From contig JAJVDF010000786.1 in NCBI GenBank assembly GCA_022410635.1, positions 107,543 to 171,542 of the forward strand: a DNA stretch of 64,000 nucleotides. Direction: 5' to 3'. The notes beneath the pieces were generated by a model. That model saw only the letters and a list, made by a program, of their open reading frames with translations. It was not told where the DNA came from and did no database searches. Position numbers and translations under genes: made by a program. Origin of the DNA: Tretioscincus oriximinensis (Eukaryota; Chordata; Lepidosauria; Squamata; Gymnophthalmidae). Shown piece after piece: positions 25,601 through 40,600 of the stretch (position 1 is its first letter; each line of letters begins with the position of its first letter).

Positions 25601-28600
25601 GACTGTGACTTGGATAGAAAGAGAGAACTAGATATTTACTATCCTGTGCTAAAACATGCACCAAAAAGTGTCAAGATCCCTTTGTCATCTCCAATTACTC
25701 TATTATAGAAGTTATACAAATCCATGGAAGGTTTTCCAATTCACATAGAGTTAGGCTATTAGTTGTGGCATATACAACCTCTTTTCAAACTACTTAAGGT
25801 CAGTATTGCCTGAAATATCTTACAATATAGAACTGGAAAAAGGAGGATAGAACGGCACAACTCTAATCTTGAGTATATCTTTGATCTCTCTTTAAATCCA
25901 GTTTTTAGAAAGCAAAGGTGAAATTCAGACTGTGAATCAATTTAAGTAACGAAGGCATCTTGAGGAAGAGATTGTTAAAGTGTGACCTAGCTATGGCCTT
26001 CTGTAACACCTTGTTGGCATCACTCATATTGAGTGTCACTTTACAAGAGCATCTTAACTAGTGCAGTCTCCCTGTTCAAGTGCAACAGTCCCTTAAGATG
26101 GTCACAGCTCATATTTCTCTGACAAGATCTTCTGACAAGGTCCTTCTCAATGTACAAAGTAGGACCTGGGTGTAACACTTCATACATTGGCATTTAGGGG
26201 CCTTAGATGGGCCTTTGAGTTCTAGTGAGCTCCCCAGACACTTCCTCAAGGAGGCCATTGAGTATGACTACCATGGGGGGATTCAGCAAAGGCATTATGG
26301 CCACCCTGAGACCTTCGGGTATAGGGCAGGGTATAAGTATAAATAAATAAATAAATAATAAAATGAACATATGACACCCTTTCATTGCTCTTTAATCTTC
26401 TAATGCATTAGCATTTAGGCTGTTTCTCAGTGACATTGGTTACCACAGAAACTAAGTAAGCCTAGGTTTTTTAATTTTAGGATAAGGGTACCTTGATAAG
26501 TAAACAAAAATCTTGGGAGATGTCAATGAAAGTTCAATTCAGTGTGGTTGTCAGGAAAATCAAACAGTTTTGATATTCATTAAGACAGTGAATTCATAAA
26601 CAGTGGCACTTGACTTTCATCTAATATTTTAATAATATTGAGATTTCCTCCATATTGAACTAAATTTGTTCCATAAAGTAGGCATAGAAATTTGAACTTT
26701 CTGATTTATTGTTTGAAAGGTTTTATACACAGTAGACACTTTTGATTAGCAAAAGTTATGTTCTATCAAAATGGCATGTGTATAAAATTTCTTTATATTT
26801 GGTTATCTGAAAAAGGATTAAGAAAATCAGTTTTCTAGTACTAAACGTACTGACAGTTAGAGGTTGTGCATAGAAAAAAAAATGATGATAATGCAAAGGA
26901 AGTGAATGAATTAGTTCCCAGCATATGTGTAGACAACCAGAACTCAAAAGTACCCATCAATGACAAAAGCAAGGAAGTTTGCAAATTCTTTCTTATGAAT
27001 ATAAAAAAACCATTTGTTTGAAGCCCTGTGAACAGCAACAGCAAAGGGCTCGCCTATGTTTGGGTGGGCAAGCAATTGCAAGTTGGTGCACCCTGGTGTT
27101 CTGCNGCCACCGCTGGAGGTCTCCTGCACCTCCGGGTCTATGGGGGCCTGGGCAGTGCTGAGGTGGCTGAGCTGTTCTTGGGAGGTGTGCATATGAGGCA
27201 TGGCTAGCACAGGTGCAAGGGGCACTGATGCAGTGGTTGCAGAAGTAGGAGGCATGTGGTAAGAGCAGCTTTAGTGCTGATCTGGTGGCAGGTGCACATC
27301 ATGGCTGGCCAAAGGGATAGTTACTCACCTTAGTGGCAGATGTCCCCTGACAATCCCATTCTTTGGTGAGGGACCCCTTAAGAGGCTGAAAGTCGTGGAC
27401 CTTGCCCTTGGGGAGGGGTTGGAAGCCTAATGCCTCTTTGAGTCATCGAGTGTTGGCTGTATACAGGTATGCACCTTGAGAGCCTGTTCACCCCTCCTTG
27501 ATCATCTGGTGGTCTGCCTTAAGCAGGTGCTGGGCGGGGCTCACAAGGTAAGTGGTAGCCCTTCAATAAAGGGCTGAATTAGGCTCACTATGGAAGCGAG
27601 CTGCCAGTTATGNTCCACCAAAAGTGGCACAACAGGTGTCCCTTGTCCAGCCTACAGGTAGCTGTGCGGGACTGTCAGCCAAGATGCTGCACCTACCGCA
27701 CTCCTACCACCTATTAGCCATGGCCTTATTTATTCCACTTTACTAACCTTGTTATTGATATGCCAATTGCTCATCTGGTTTTTCATGTGCAAATGTATAT
27801 GCTTATATCAATGGTTGTAATAAATTGCTAAATGAATGTCTCGATTTGTGTGCCTTAATGCCAGGACAGCAATCGCCTGCAACACATTCTCTATAGTTTC
27901 TTAAATTACCTTTAGCTTTTTCTTCTTTCAAATGTGCCTTTGTTGCTGTTTTTCCTATGCAGAACACAATGAGAAAAACAAAGTATAAAGATGNCAAGCA
28001 TCAACTTTCATGATAACATATTGTTGATACGAATATTTGTGTGCATATTTGAATGTCTTTCAGTGCAATNCTATCCCTGTCTTACCTTCTTTTTCCCTCA
28101 CGGATTTTTCCACTTTTTTCTTGTCTAAAAAGATTTCAAGACAGCATATTTAAACACTGGCAACTTTAGGCATTCACAAATGGAAAAGAAATACGTCTCT
28201 TGTTTCCTTCTTGCATGCAGTAGCACATTATGGCCCAAAGCACTACATGTACTATATCTGGGCCATTATGTGGCCTACCATTCAGCCTTGCTTTCAATGC
28301 ACATGTACTTTTCTTCAGCAATCCCGTCTCAGGTCGGTAAGAATAGAGTCAATCAGCTGTGACTTCACTCAAGGAGACAAATTGAAATTAACTAAGGTGA
28401 AGAGCTTGAGGCTCTTCTCTGCCACTCTACGGTTCCCTCCTGAAAATAGCAACAACTCCCTGGCAGCTTGCCTTAGAATTGTTCAGCCTGCTCCTCCCCA
28501 TATTGTCCAACTCACTTCAATCCAGCCTCATTCAGTGCTTTTTTGCATAGAAGCTCAGATGAAAGTCGCTGAGCATTTATCATTTCTTCCTAGATCAAGC

Positions 28601-31600
28601 TCCCATGCATTACCAGCATGATCTGGTTGATGTTTACTAAGAAGGAGGGAAGAGAGATAAATGTGTGTGAGGGCGAATGATTGTTTACCTGTTACTGCGA
28701 TTTCAGCTGGTGCTTCTTCCAAGGGAATATGAAAATGGGTGGAAAAATCATAATATATCAGTTTACATGTATGATACATTAACATGGAAACAAACATTTG
28801 TGTGTTCAACTGTATATAAGACTATATAAAATTAATAGAATTTCTATTAAAACAATATAAGTAGGATTTTAATAGAAATTCTACATAGAACTTCAGCAAC
28901 ACATTTTGACGACTACAGTTACTGTTCAGTANAGACATGTATGAGTGCTACAAGGGTGGGCTTTATACCCTGAACTCAGCGAAATCATTGGTCTAGTTCT
29001 AAATAATGAATTTGCTGGTCTGGTTTTGACCAGTTTGTGTCCCGAATGAACAGATAGATATTAATGCTGCATTTGAAGGAAGCCCTAAATTATCTATATA
29101 TAGATAATAGGAATCGTGAAAAGAAATTGGCACTGTATTTTAAATTAATTTGTAAGTCATCCTGTTCCCACTTATCTTAAATTAATTGCCTCAGGAACTA
29201 GTTGATATTTTTGCAAGTCATAAGTTTTTATACTGAAAAATAATTGTGAATATTAAAGCTGTGACTACGTGACTGACATTTTCCTAGTGGAACAATGATT
29301 AACCCATAATTATGGAAACAACATTAGTTTGGATCAAACATCTGGGAAAAGTATTATTGGCTTGTATTTATCCTCAATGAATTCAAAGATGATAAACACA
29401 CCATCTCTAAGTATGTGGAAAATATTGTATTCCAAAGTAAGGTGAAATGCTACATAATAGAATAGATGGAGAAAGCTAGGTAACTTTCTCTGGATATGTT
29501 AACCCAATATAAGACAGTTACATTATCTCAATTAGACAGGTTTCAATTGAAATGTTGATTTGTGCTGGCAGAAATAGGACAGATTTACAATTTGACTGGT
29601 GATTGGTTAAAACAATTAGCACAAATAGAGCATTCACATCACTGACTGCTTGATCAGTTTCCAGTTGCTTCCATAGTGTTCCTAATCTTTGCCTTTTATT
29701 GGGCTGCTTCTCAGCAATTCACATTTGTTCCAGGAGAGCAGTTGCAGTTTCATCATGGTGCTGATAAACCCAGACTGCCCCCACTTTATAGCAGCCACAA
29801 TGATCTCTTGTCCAATCACAATGACAGGGAAGGGAGACAAAGTCTGTTTGGTCCAAGACTGCTTGCAGTACAACCTTCAAACCTTTTTCAGACATCAGTT
29901 CTATTGCTCAGCTTCTGTGCCTACAATATATTCCCTGAAGATGTTTGTGCTGAGATCTTTCTCCCTTGCTGTCAACACAAAGTAACTTTAAATCTTGTAA
30001 AAAAACAAAAAGCTGAGTTGCTAAGACCCTATGACATCCCACAGTTTTAATGCTACTATAATGAAAGGAAAACATCCTATTTGCTTGGTTATAACTGTCT
30101 TTTTTGGCAATAGCATTGTTTGAATAATTATGCATCAAATTCTTTCAGGGGGTAACTGCACATAGGATTGTTTTACATTACTTTTATGTATTATTTAGGA
30201 TCACCTTCTAGCTTAGAAGCATTGTTCTGTGGAGGTTTTTTATTTTTAATTTCAGACCTACCTTGTAATATATTCTAATTTACTAATTCATATTCTCAAA
30301 GCTGAAGAAAGCAGTTACTAAATATTTTATTCTGCCTTATTTTGAGTTTTTTTTAAATATTATATTGCACTACGTTTTTAATAATTTTATAAGGATGTTT
30401 GTAAGCTACATGACTCTACATTATTTAAGTGAATGCAAATAGTATATCAGTTTTATTTTGAGGATAGACACNGAGAAAGATAGCTTGCATTAGGGCATTA
30501 ACTGGCTTATATATATCCAATTGATGGCATTAATGTAGCTATTGTTGCTTTTGAGAGACCATCTATATCTTTAACCTCTATAAATATATGTATTTGTATA
30601 TCCATATCACTATAATCCATGAAAAGAACGATGTATACATATATATCTTTTTGAATACATATTTCTATGAATCTGAGATACAAATTTATATCTTTAATGG
30701 GTATATTATGATTTTCATCAGGTGCAGTTTCTAGTGATTGCAGCATCCATTAAAGCTGTAAACCTTCGTCCCAAATTTTATCTGATAATCCTTCTGTGGA
30801 TCCAAGTTACATAACTCTCAATGTGAATCTAAATGGACATGATTAAGAACATAGTATCATGCTTAGCATGTGGTGGCCATAGTAGTTGTTATCCAACTGC
30901 AGTCATACTTGTAGGAAATGGATTATATCAATACATTTCANTTTTTCCTCAGGCAAAGCAATGTTACTGAGACTGCCACAGGGTAGGATAATATTTATTA
31001 GTGAGGGACAGAGGAAATGAAAGCATTTGGTTCTCCTTAATCTCTCAATGGCTTTTTATACTATTGATCATTATATCTTGCTACTCCGTTGTAACAGTCC
31101 AGATAAGAGCATAGATAACAGTCGCAGATAATAGAAGGAATTCAAAGCTCTAGTTGCTTCTTGAGCCTCCAGTGATAAGGCTGAATGAATGAGAACCTCA
31201 GGGGGAAAAACAGGCTAAGCATCCGACATGCAAGGGAACCACAAAAGTTTGTTTTCAGCTCAATACTCTGAAGGTAATGTTGCTTATATTTGCTACTGTG
31301 TAGCCCATTGTTTGAGACAGAATGCTGGACAAGATGGGCCCTAGCCTGATTTTAGCAGGGTTCCTCTTATGTTCTCTTATGTAAAAAGTATCCGGGACAG
31401 GCTGTGTGCAAGTCACCTGAGTAGATGAACTGCTACTCAGACTGATAACCCACCCAGGCTGGATGTAATAAATCATGATAGAAATGGTCAAGGATGTAAG
31501 TAGATGTCCTAGTTTGCCCATACCTTCAAGATCTATCAGTCAAACCTGGACTACAGAATACCCTGGTAACTGCAACTTTTGATGACACTGCATTAATGGT

Positions 31601-34600
31601 AGAATCCAAGTTGTGGCAAATATGAGCAACTTTACCTTCAGAGTATTAAGCTGAAGCATTATAAGAAAGTTTCTGTGGTTCCTCTGCATGCTGAATGCTT
31701 AGCTTGGTATTTATTTTTTGTTGCATTCTGTAAATGTTTTTGTTTCAATTTGCTTTTAAGGGGGCGTGATAGAATATTGACTTGTTTTCTGCTTGTAGTT
31801 TATTGACAGGACAGTTAACAAATTGCAAAATAGGAGAGAGTTGTACTATAGTACAGGGGTGTACTATAGGCAAAAAAACTCACTGTAAATATACATAAAA
31901 ATTCACACCGTGTAGTGCTGCTGCACTCTACTGGCAATATTTGAAAGAGCATNACCAGAGTTGATAGGAATTTGGCAAGGACTCTAGATAATCACAGAAA
32001 ATGTCTACACTCTATATTTAAGCACCCATTATGAAATATAGCTTGATTATAATAATGGAAACCCACTTTTAAACAAATTACATGAAAAGTCAGTGTGAAT
32101 CATAAAAAATGGGTCTTCCGAGATTCTTTTCATTATCTTTTCAACAACATTAACTTTTTGATTATTTTTCTTAACATTCTAATTAATATTTATATTGTGG
32201 AAGAGAGGCATTTTTACTGACTGTCTGCTCCACACAACAAGGATTTTTTGCTTTAGATAACACACACCTACCTCTTCCCTAGCTTATCTATGAGAGTCAT
32301 GCAGTAGAATGTCAGTTTAACAAAAAAGTAGCGTTTGAATTGTCCAGGACCAGCCTAGGGCTGTCCCTGGAAGATGATGCCTCTCAAGAAATGCTATAGT
32401 TGCCTCAGCCTTAAAATTAACATGATCCCCAACAGAAAAATTATGTTTAAATATTCCTATCTGTTTAGCTGTTCACCATGCAGAGCCCGGTATCATTTCC
32501 CAGAAAGAGGTTGTTTCTGCATGCCCAATGAAAATATCCCAATCTGACAATTTCAGTGGGCTGAAGTTAGGCCCAAACAGGCTGCTATCATGCAAATGGT
32601 TACCACCTAGTCTCTACAGCCTTGTGCTTTCTGACTCAAGTCACTTGGAAGTGAACTCCATGGTCAGAGTTATTGCGTTATGTGTATTCTAAGGCATTTT
32701 GTTGCCTGAAATGAAGCAGCAGTTTATAGCAAGCTCTGTTTGCATAGGTTCAGTTATGCATTTTAGGGATCTGTTACAACACGTTACATGTATTGTAATA
32801 GATTCCTACAATACAATAGTGAGATCTATGCAAATGGACTAAATCAAAGTGCTTAATACAAAGTGCACTTTTTCAGTAACTCACACAGAAAAACCCTTCT
32901 ACTGAGTAGCTCATCAACGCATATGTAATTAGTGCATTTTAATGACATCCTGAGATGCTTCAGAGGGATTCCAGTTTAAAAGTTCATATAGACAACCTTT
33001 AGTCCTCTATATTAGCATATTAATGGGGATTAAGAAGCTCCTCCCCCCTCAATGTTATGATTCTATGGAATCTTATCTTCTTGTCATAGAACCATAGAGT
33101 TAGAAGAGCCTTGCAGGATCATTGGATCCAACCGTCTGTTCATTGCAGGATTCACTAAACCTCTCCCCATAAGACACTGCCATTTTTTTTTAGTTGCTTT
33201 AATTTTTCCACGTTCAAAACAGTTTTAATGTGACCTGCTTTGGAACCCTCCGGTATAAGTGGGGATATCACTCACTCACACCTCCATAGATAGAAGGCTA
33301 TCCATCATCTGTTTAAACTTTTCCATCAAAGATGAACTCATCACTTCCTATCCCAACCTATTCCATTAGTTGATTGGTTTAACAGTCAGAAAGTTTTTTC
33401 TAATATTTAATCTCTATCTACTTGAAGTTTCAACTTGCTACTTCTAGTCTTTGTGCAAATGAAAGTAGAGTTGATCCTTTTGCACTGTGACAGTCCTGCA
33501 AATATTTGTAAACAGCTATCATGTCTCCTCTCAAGTCTTCTCCTTTGCGGGCTAATCATTCCCACATCCTTTAAGGATTCCTCACAGGTCATGGTTTGGA
33601 GAATACTCACTTTCATGCTATATCTCCTTTGAACTTATTCCAGTTTAATTTTGGANTGCTCTTAGATCCATCTAGTCTGGTCTACCAGAGGACCAGTGAC
33701 GACCCTGGTCCCTCATTCAGTACAAGCATATTCACAGTTCAAGAATATTAGAAATGTACTTCAGTAACCTTCAAAACAATTCCTCCAAGCTTTTGATAAC
33801 TAGGAATCAAAGTTCCTAGCCTTAAGCATCCAGTGTGTGCATATTTCAATAGTGTGCTAGATAGTACTGCTGAAATACATCCCCAATAATTTTGAAACAG
33901 AATGCCAGACTTCTTCATCTGGCCATTGGTAGGCTGACCAGATGACCCCTTTTGGGGGCAGTTTGAAAACCCGGTTTTGGGTTGCCTCCCTGTTTTTCTG
34001 AGGAATTTTTTTTTCAAAAAAAGTTTTTTTTGAATTTTTTTTCCTCAGAAAAAACCGGGAGGCACTCCAAAAACGGGTTTTCAAGCCCCCCCAAAAGGGG
34101 ACATCTGGTCAGCCTAGATTGGCCTTCCCATCATCCAGATTTATTTATTTATTTATTTATTTATTTATACTTATACCCCACCCTATACCCGAAGGTCTCA
34201 GGGCGGCAAAAACAGTAAAACATCACTACAAAAATTAAAAAAGTATAAAACAATATTAAAAGTAGGGATAGAGATTAGTGGTCTAGGATATTTTGACTCC
34301 ACTAATTTTGCCTCCATTAATGGAGGCAAATGGTGAAATGATTTAATTTAGTTGTGGATTTTATATTCACTGGCCATTCTGTAGATGGAATGTATCTAAC
34401 AGCTTTCAGATGGCAACCCCAGATAACTATGCAAACATGGGGTTGAGTTTCTATTTAATTTTAAGTGTACATACACTAGCAACAAACACAGTATAAGCAT
34501 AATGAAGTGGACCATTTAACAGAATTCCTGTAACACAAAGCAGCAACTAGTATGTCACACATACAAAATACATTTTCTATGGGGTAAATACATTATGGAA

Positions 34601-37600
34601 CATACTTTTAGTTTCTTTGTCTTTATCTGGAAAAAAATGAAGAGAGAAAGGAATCATAACGGAGATGAATGCTCAGATCTTGGTTATCTTACTGGTTCAA
34701 ATTGTTAATTGGAAAGAATCTAAATTCTTGGAAAGGCTTTCCAGTCTGAAGTTCAAAGCTGCAATTATCTAATGATTTTGATGATCCTGGTATTCAGAGC
34801 TGATAGCTTAGGAAAAGCGCTCCACTAGAGGTCCATGAAAGTTATTTTGTGAGGTCATTTGATAATGAACTTTGATATACAGTATCAAACAAGCTTCCAC
34901 ATTAATTTTATTTTTATGAAATACTACTCAAACCAAGTTCCTCTTTTTTCAGCACAGTACCATTTTCTTGTTTTTTGCTGTCAAATGTACTTTCCACCTA
35001 TTAATCACTTCGGGGAAAAATTGATTCTGTTCATTTGTGTTAGGCTTTCTACAGTCCCAATTTGGGATGAAAAAAAATCTAGCAATTGCCTGAACTTGCT
35101 GGGTTCAGGGAGCAAAATCCAGCATAGATTTGCTTATGTGCATGTATGTCAAACTACATATGAAATTGCTCACTCTTTTTAGACCACAAGTCAACAATCC
35201 ATTTAAAGCTTACTGCTGATTTGATCTAGAACTTTTTGTTGAGAAAGCAGCACTTGGATTTCATTTGATATAAATATATGCAAAACAGAAATAATGCCCA
35301 AGGCATTATGATGATGCTGAATCTGTCAGCTCACTGTCAAGTGTCTTTGCGTTGTTTGCTTTTATTGGAATAAATATGCACTAAAAATATGGTTGAAGAA
35401 TTTCAGTTGATCCAAGTATTTAAGCAAATTTGACATAATCCCCCTTTCCAAAAATAATAAGAAGTCAGAAATGTATTTTATTCTTTACTATTAACATTGC
35501 ATATTTGTGATACAATGCTAGGTTCTAAAGAACAAGCTGCAAATGATTTTCAGAAAAAAGACTAAGCAATAGAGAAAAATGGTATGTAAATTATTTGCTG
35601 CAGACATTGGATAGAACACATTCAAGAAAAAATGGACTATAAAACCATTATAGTTTGAGCAGTTCATCATAAATGTACCTGCTTTTCCACGAGGCTCTTC
35701 CTTCCCATGCTTAACAACTNCTTGTTCTACAAGAAAAAAAGCAATATATTTTAATTGTCATTAGATTCTCTTTCCAAATATTTTTCTGCTGAGAAGGAAG
35801 GAAACAAAATCCTTTAGCTGTAGACCTTTTATGCATTGAGCTTTATTTTAAAATATGTAATAGATTTCTGCCATATGTATGCCAGTGTAGGCTATAGTAG
35901 GCCTTGCCATAGCCTACATTAACATGCAAAATAGCAGGCCCTAATCCAAGATATAACCATAAAATAGTCTAATAATGAACCATAATGATTTTCTTGCTTG
36001 CACTGATATTTGTCTCTAATTTCAAAAAGCCAATTAAAATGGCACTAATCAAATTACAAAATTGAAAATTTTAAATATACATTTTTGTATTCCATCTGTG
36101 CAGTTCATTTTAAGTATTAAAGCCAAAACCAGCAATTGTGTCACAGAAGGGTCAGCTAAAGCTGATTTCTGCAAATTATTGTAAATTCAACATTCCATTT
36201 TAAAAGGGCAGCAGCATCAGGAAACTGATACCTTCTAGTAATCACCTGAATAGTTAAGGATATTTATAATACTAAAGTTCTAAATGAATAAAGTTTTGCA
36301 ATGAATCAAGACTGAAGCCCAAACATATCCATTGAACACATCTCCATGTGATGAAGATAATTGGTTTTCTCAGATGTCTCCACACTGACATTCTGAACAG
36401 GAGTGTCAAGTGACTGAAGGTGGATTTGAGATTAATTGATGTGGAGAATCATAATGTATTGCCAATTAAGAATGTGACATGATAGGATTAGAAACAGTAC
36501 CATTATAGACGTTTTCCTATTGTATGCTTCATATGTTTGTCAGTATTGACTCATAATTTCCATTGTGGAAGACTTTATGAGACAATGGAGAATTTTTTTA
36601 ATTAAATTTTGATTGGACGCCAATATAGTACAAAATAAACATATTATAGGAATTGTCAACACTCTTTATGGAGTAAGAATTATCTCCACGGAGGTCCACA
36701 GGGCACTAAGACTTTAAAATTGTTATAGCTTTTTAAAAAATGACTTTTCTTTATTTATATGACGTGACATTTATTATTGTTTTAAACATAGCAATATGAG
36801 GTCTAATAAAGTGCCGCATAGCACATAGAAGATGCTTGAAGCCAATTTACACATTGGAGTTATGTTTTTTTCTGACAAAACGTCAATGTCCTGTCATGTA
36901 CATTCAGCATCATGGTACATATTGACTTTGTCCTGGAAAACACTATGTTCTAAAATTTAATCATGTATAACTATTTCAATTTTGTGAGTAAACACATAAT
37001 TTTAGGAACTGGATTAAGCAATGAACCAAGATTGAGATCTAATCATTTGTGTTTCAAGTGCACTTACATTCATAAATGCCAAGAGTTCTTCCAATAGGCA
37101 GTGTTGCAAAAACATAAGGGCCAAGTGTTTTTAAAAATAAGAGTGGCAGGTGATGTGCAGAGGGAAATATGGCATTGGGAGGCAGAAGAGACAGATCACA
37201 AGAAGGGTTGACAAATGCATTAAGGCTGTCATCCCTTCTGTTCTGCCTCCCAACCAGCAGAATTTGGGGATGTCTGTAAACTGGCCCACTGCTCTGGTAG
37301 CGCTGCTTCTAAATGCCAGGTCGGTTCAGAACAAAACATCTATCATTCATGATTTTATCTTGGATGAAGGGGCTGACCTGGCATGTATTACTGAGACCTG
37401 GGTGGATGAAGTGGGTGGGGCTAATCTTACCCAGCTTTGTCCCTCAGGTTACTCAGTGCAGCACTGTTCTAAACCAGTGGGGAGAGGAGCGGGTGTTGCT
37501 ATGGTCCACAAGTCTTCCATCTCTCTCACCAAGTCAATTTGTGCTGTTTCTGGATTTGAGGGACTGTTCCTGTTGTTGGGCAAAAGAGATAGAATAGTGA

Positions 37601-40600
37601 TGCTGCTGGTGTACCAGTCACCCCACTGCCCAGCAGCATCCCTATCTGAGTTAGCAGAGGTGGTCTCTGATGTGGTGTTGGAGGCCCCTAGCACAGTTGT
37701 GTTGGGGGACTTCAACATCCATGCAGAGGCTATCCTCACTGGTTCAGCTCAGTCCAGTCCTTCATGCCCTCCATGACCACTATGGGACTATCTCAATGTG
37801 TTACTGGCCCAGCTCACAGAGCAGGACATACTCTTGATCTGGTTTTTTTCTACAGAGCAAACTGGTGATGACCCATTGCTAAGAGGGCTGGCAGTAAGCC
37901 CGTTGTCACGGACAGATCATTCTCTGGTGAGATTTGGACTTACAGTGATGGCTCCTCCCTGCAACTATGGGAGACCCATTCAGATGGTCCACCCCCACAG
38001 ACTTATGGAATCCAGGCGATTCTTGAATGCTCTGGGGGATTTCCCGGTTGGCATGGATGGCACTCCTGTTGAAGCTATGGTCTCCCTTTGAAATCGGGAG
38101 ACAACCAGGGCTATCGACACAATTGCTCCCAAGTCCCCTTGGCATATCTGTGGAGCCCACAGAGCACCCTGGTATTCTGGAGAGTTAATGGTGATGAAAC
38201 AGGAAGGCTGATGGCTGGAACACAGGTGGTGTAAATCCCTGCAAGAGTCTGACTGAACATGGGCTTGAGCACATTATCGTGCCTACCAGGTGGTGGTGGC
38301 GGCAGCGAAAAGGAATTATTTATCTGCTACCATTGCGTTCTCAAGTAGCTATCCAGCAGAGCTCTTTCAAGTGGTAAATGGCCTGATAAGATATAACCCA
38401 GGAGAGCAAGCGCAAAGGCCATTCAATATCTGCTGTGACAAATTTGCAAGGCACTTTGAGGGTAAGGTCACTCAGATTTGTGAGGGATTGGATGCCACTC
38501 TTGTCAGTAGCCCATAGGACGTGTCCAGACAACCATCTGGTCCAGTCATCTTGGATCAGTTTCAATTATTGCGGCCTGATGATGCGGACAAACTGCTTGT
38601 TGGGGTTTGGCCAACATCGTGCTCTCTAGATCCTTGCCCCTCCTGGTTGATAAAAGCCAGTCAGCAAGGTATGACCAGGTGGGACGAGGGAGTGTTGAAC
38701 ACTTCTTTGAGGGATGCAGTGGCCCTGCCAGCTCTTAAAGAGGTGGTGGTACGCCCTCACCTTAAAAACCCTTCCCTGGATCCAGAAGGAAAGTATTTTT
38801 TCACCCAGAGGGTCATTGGCCTGTGGAATTTACTTCCAAAAGAGGTAGTGGTAGCTAACAGCTTGGATAGTTTCAAGACAGGACTAGACAGGTTTGTGGA
38901 NACTACGGGTACAAATGGATACTAGGATGGATGTCTGGATGTTGCCTCCAGGATGGAGCAACAGGCAGGACTCTTGAAATACCATTTGCAGGGAGTTATG
39001 AACAGGTGCATATTTTGCTTTCCTCTGTTCAGACTGCCCAAGTGCATCTGGTGGGCCCCTGTGTAAGNCAGAATACTGGACTAAATGGGCTGTGGCCTGA
39101 TCCAGTATGGCTCTCCTTATGTTCTTATGTTCTTCTTAAGAGTTAAACTACCACCACCCGATGGCCAACATACCCTTCCTGGGAAGGTAGTGGAGNTACA
39201 TGGCTGTTCAACTACAGGCATGCTTGGAAGAAACAGATTATCTAGACCCTTTTCAATCTGGCTTTAGGCCTGGTCATGACATGGAAACCATCTTGGTCGC
39301 CCTGGTTGATGACCTTCTCCGGGAGAGGGATGGGGGCAATGCGACCCTGTTGGTTCTCCTGGACTTCTCAGCAGCNTTTGATACCAATGACCATGGTATC
39401 CTCTTGGAGAGGCTAAGGAGTTCAGGAGTTGGTGGCAATTAACTGCAGTGGTTTCGCTTCTATCTCCAAGAGAGGGGTGGTGGTGGAGTTTTGGTGGGGG
39501 ACACCTTGGGAGCTCACTTGTGGGGTTCCTCAGAGATCAGTCCTCTCCCCCATGCTGTTCACCATCTATATGAAGCCACTGGGAGAGGTCATCAGGAGAT
39601 TTGGAGTGAAGTGTTATCAATATGCGGATGACACTCAGCTCTTATCTCTCTGTTCCATCTGAATCAGGAGAGGAGGTTGAAGGGCTTGTCAGGAGCCTGT
39701 AAGCAATGATGGGCTGAATGGGGGCCAATAAATTGAAGCTGANTCCAGACAAGATGGAGGTGCTGTGTGTTGGAGCATCCCAATTTTGTGAAGTGGGAAC
39801 GCCCTGCCCTTGATGGGTTAGAATTGCCCTATGCAGGAGGGTGCGAAATCTGGGGGTGCTCCTGGACTCTGCACTGATGCTTGAAAACCAGGTGAAGGCA
39901 GTGGCCAGGAGTACCTACTTCCATTTACGTCTGGTTCGCCAGTTACGGCCACTTCTGAACAGGGATGATCNAGCCACAGTAATCCATGCTCTGGTAACTT
40001 CCAGACTGGACTATTGTAATGCGCTCTATATGGGGCTGCCCTTGAAAACGGTTCGAAAGCTGCAGTTGGTGCAGAATGCAGCAGCTAGACTGCTGACTGG
40101 AACGGCTGACCGAACACACATCACACCAGTCTTGAAAGAGCTGCACTGACTGCCAGTCTGCCCCCGAGCCCAATTGAAGGTGCTGACGTTAACTTATAAG
40201 ACCCTAAATAAATTGGGCTCCAAATATCCAAAAGAAATGCCTTCTCCCATACCAACCTGCCCATGCCTTAAGATCTACAGGAGAGGCCCTCCTGGTTATA
40301 CCACCCCTTTCAACAGCTAATGGAGTGGGAACCTGGGGTAGGGCCTTCTCGGTGGCTGCCCCCAGTCTTTGGAATAGTCTCCCCCTTGAGGTGTGTCTGT
40401 TATCATCACTGTATTCTTTTAGAAGGTCACTGTATTCTTTTAGAAGGCACGGATAGCTCAGTTGCTAAGGAATCCATCTCTCAGGTGGGAGATCGGGTTT
40501 CAAAGCCCTGTGTGGGACATGGGGAGGGGTGAGCACCTTTCACTAGCCTGTATGTCTAGCCAACCCAGCTGTTCAAAAGCATGAATTGCAAGAAATTGCA

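Noticed and set aside
28211..28621. 136-codon plus-strand frame
   Set aside because: No recognisable domain; antisense within TRDN introns.
29676..30050. 124-codon plus-strand frame overlapped by two other frames
   Set aside because: No motif or codon signal; lies in an intron with open frames on both strands.
37313..37739. Additional frames within the L2 endonuclease region
   Set aside because: Shadows of the endonuclease frame on the same and opposite strands.
40441..40520. Possible tRNA gene (box A and box B)
   Set aside because: It is the head of a SINE present seven times; it lacks a proper cloverleaf and has the SINE body attached.
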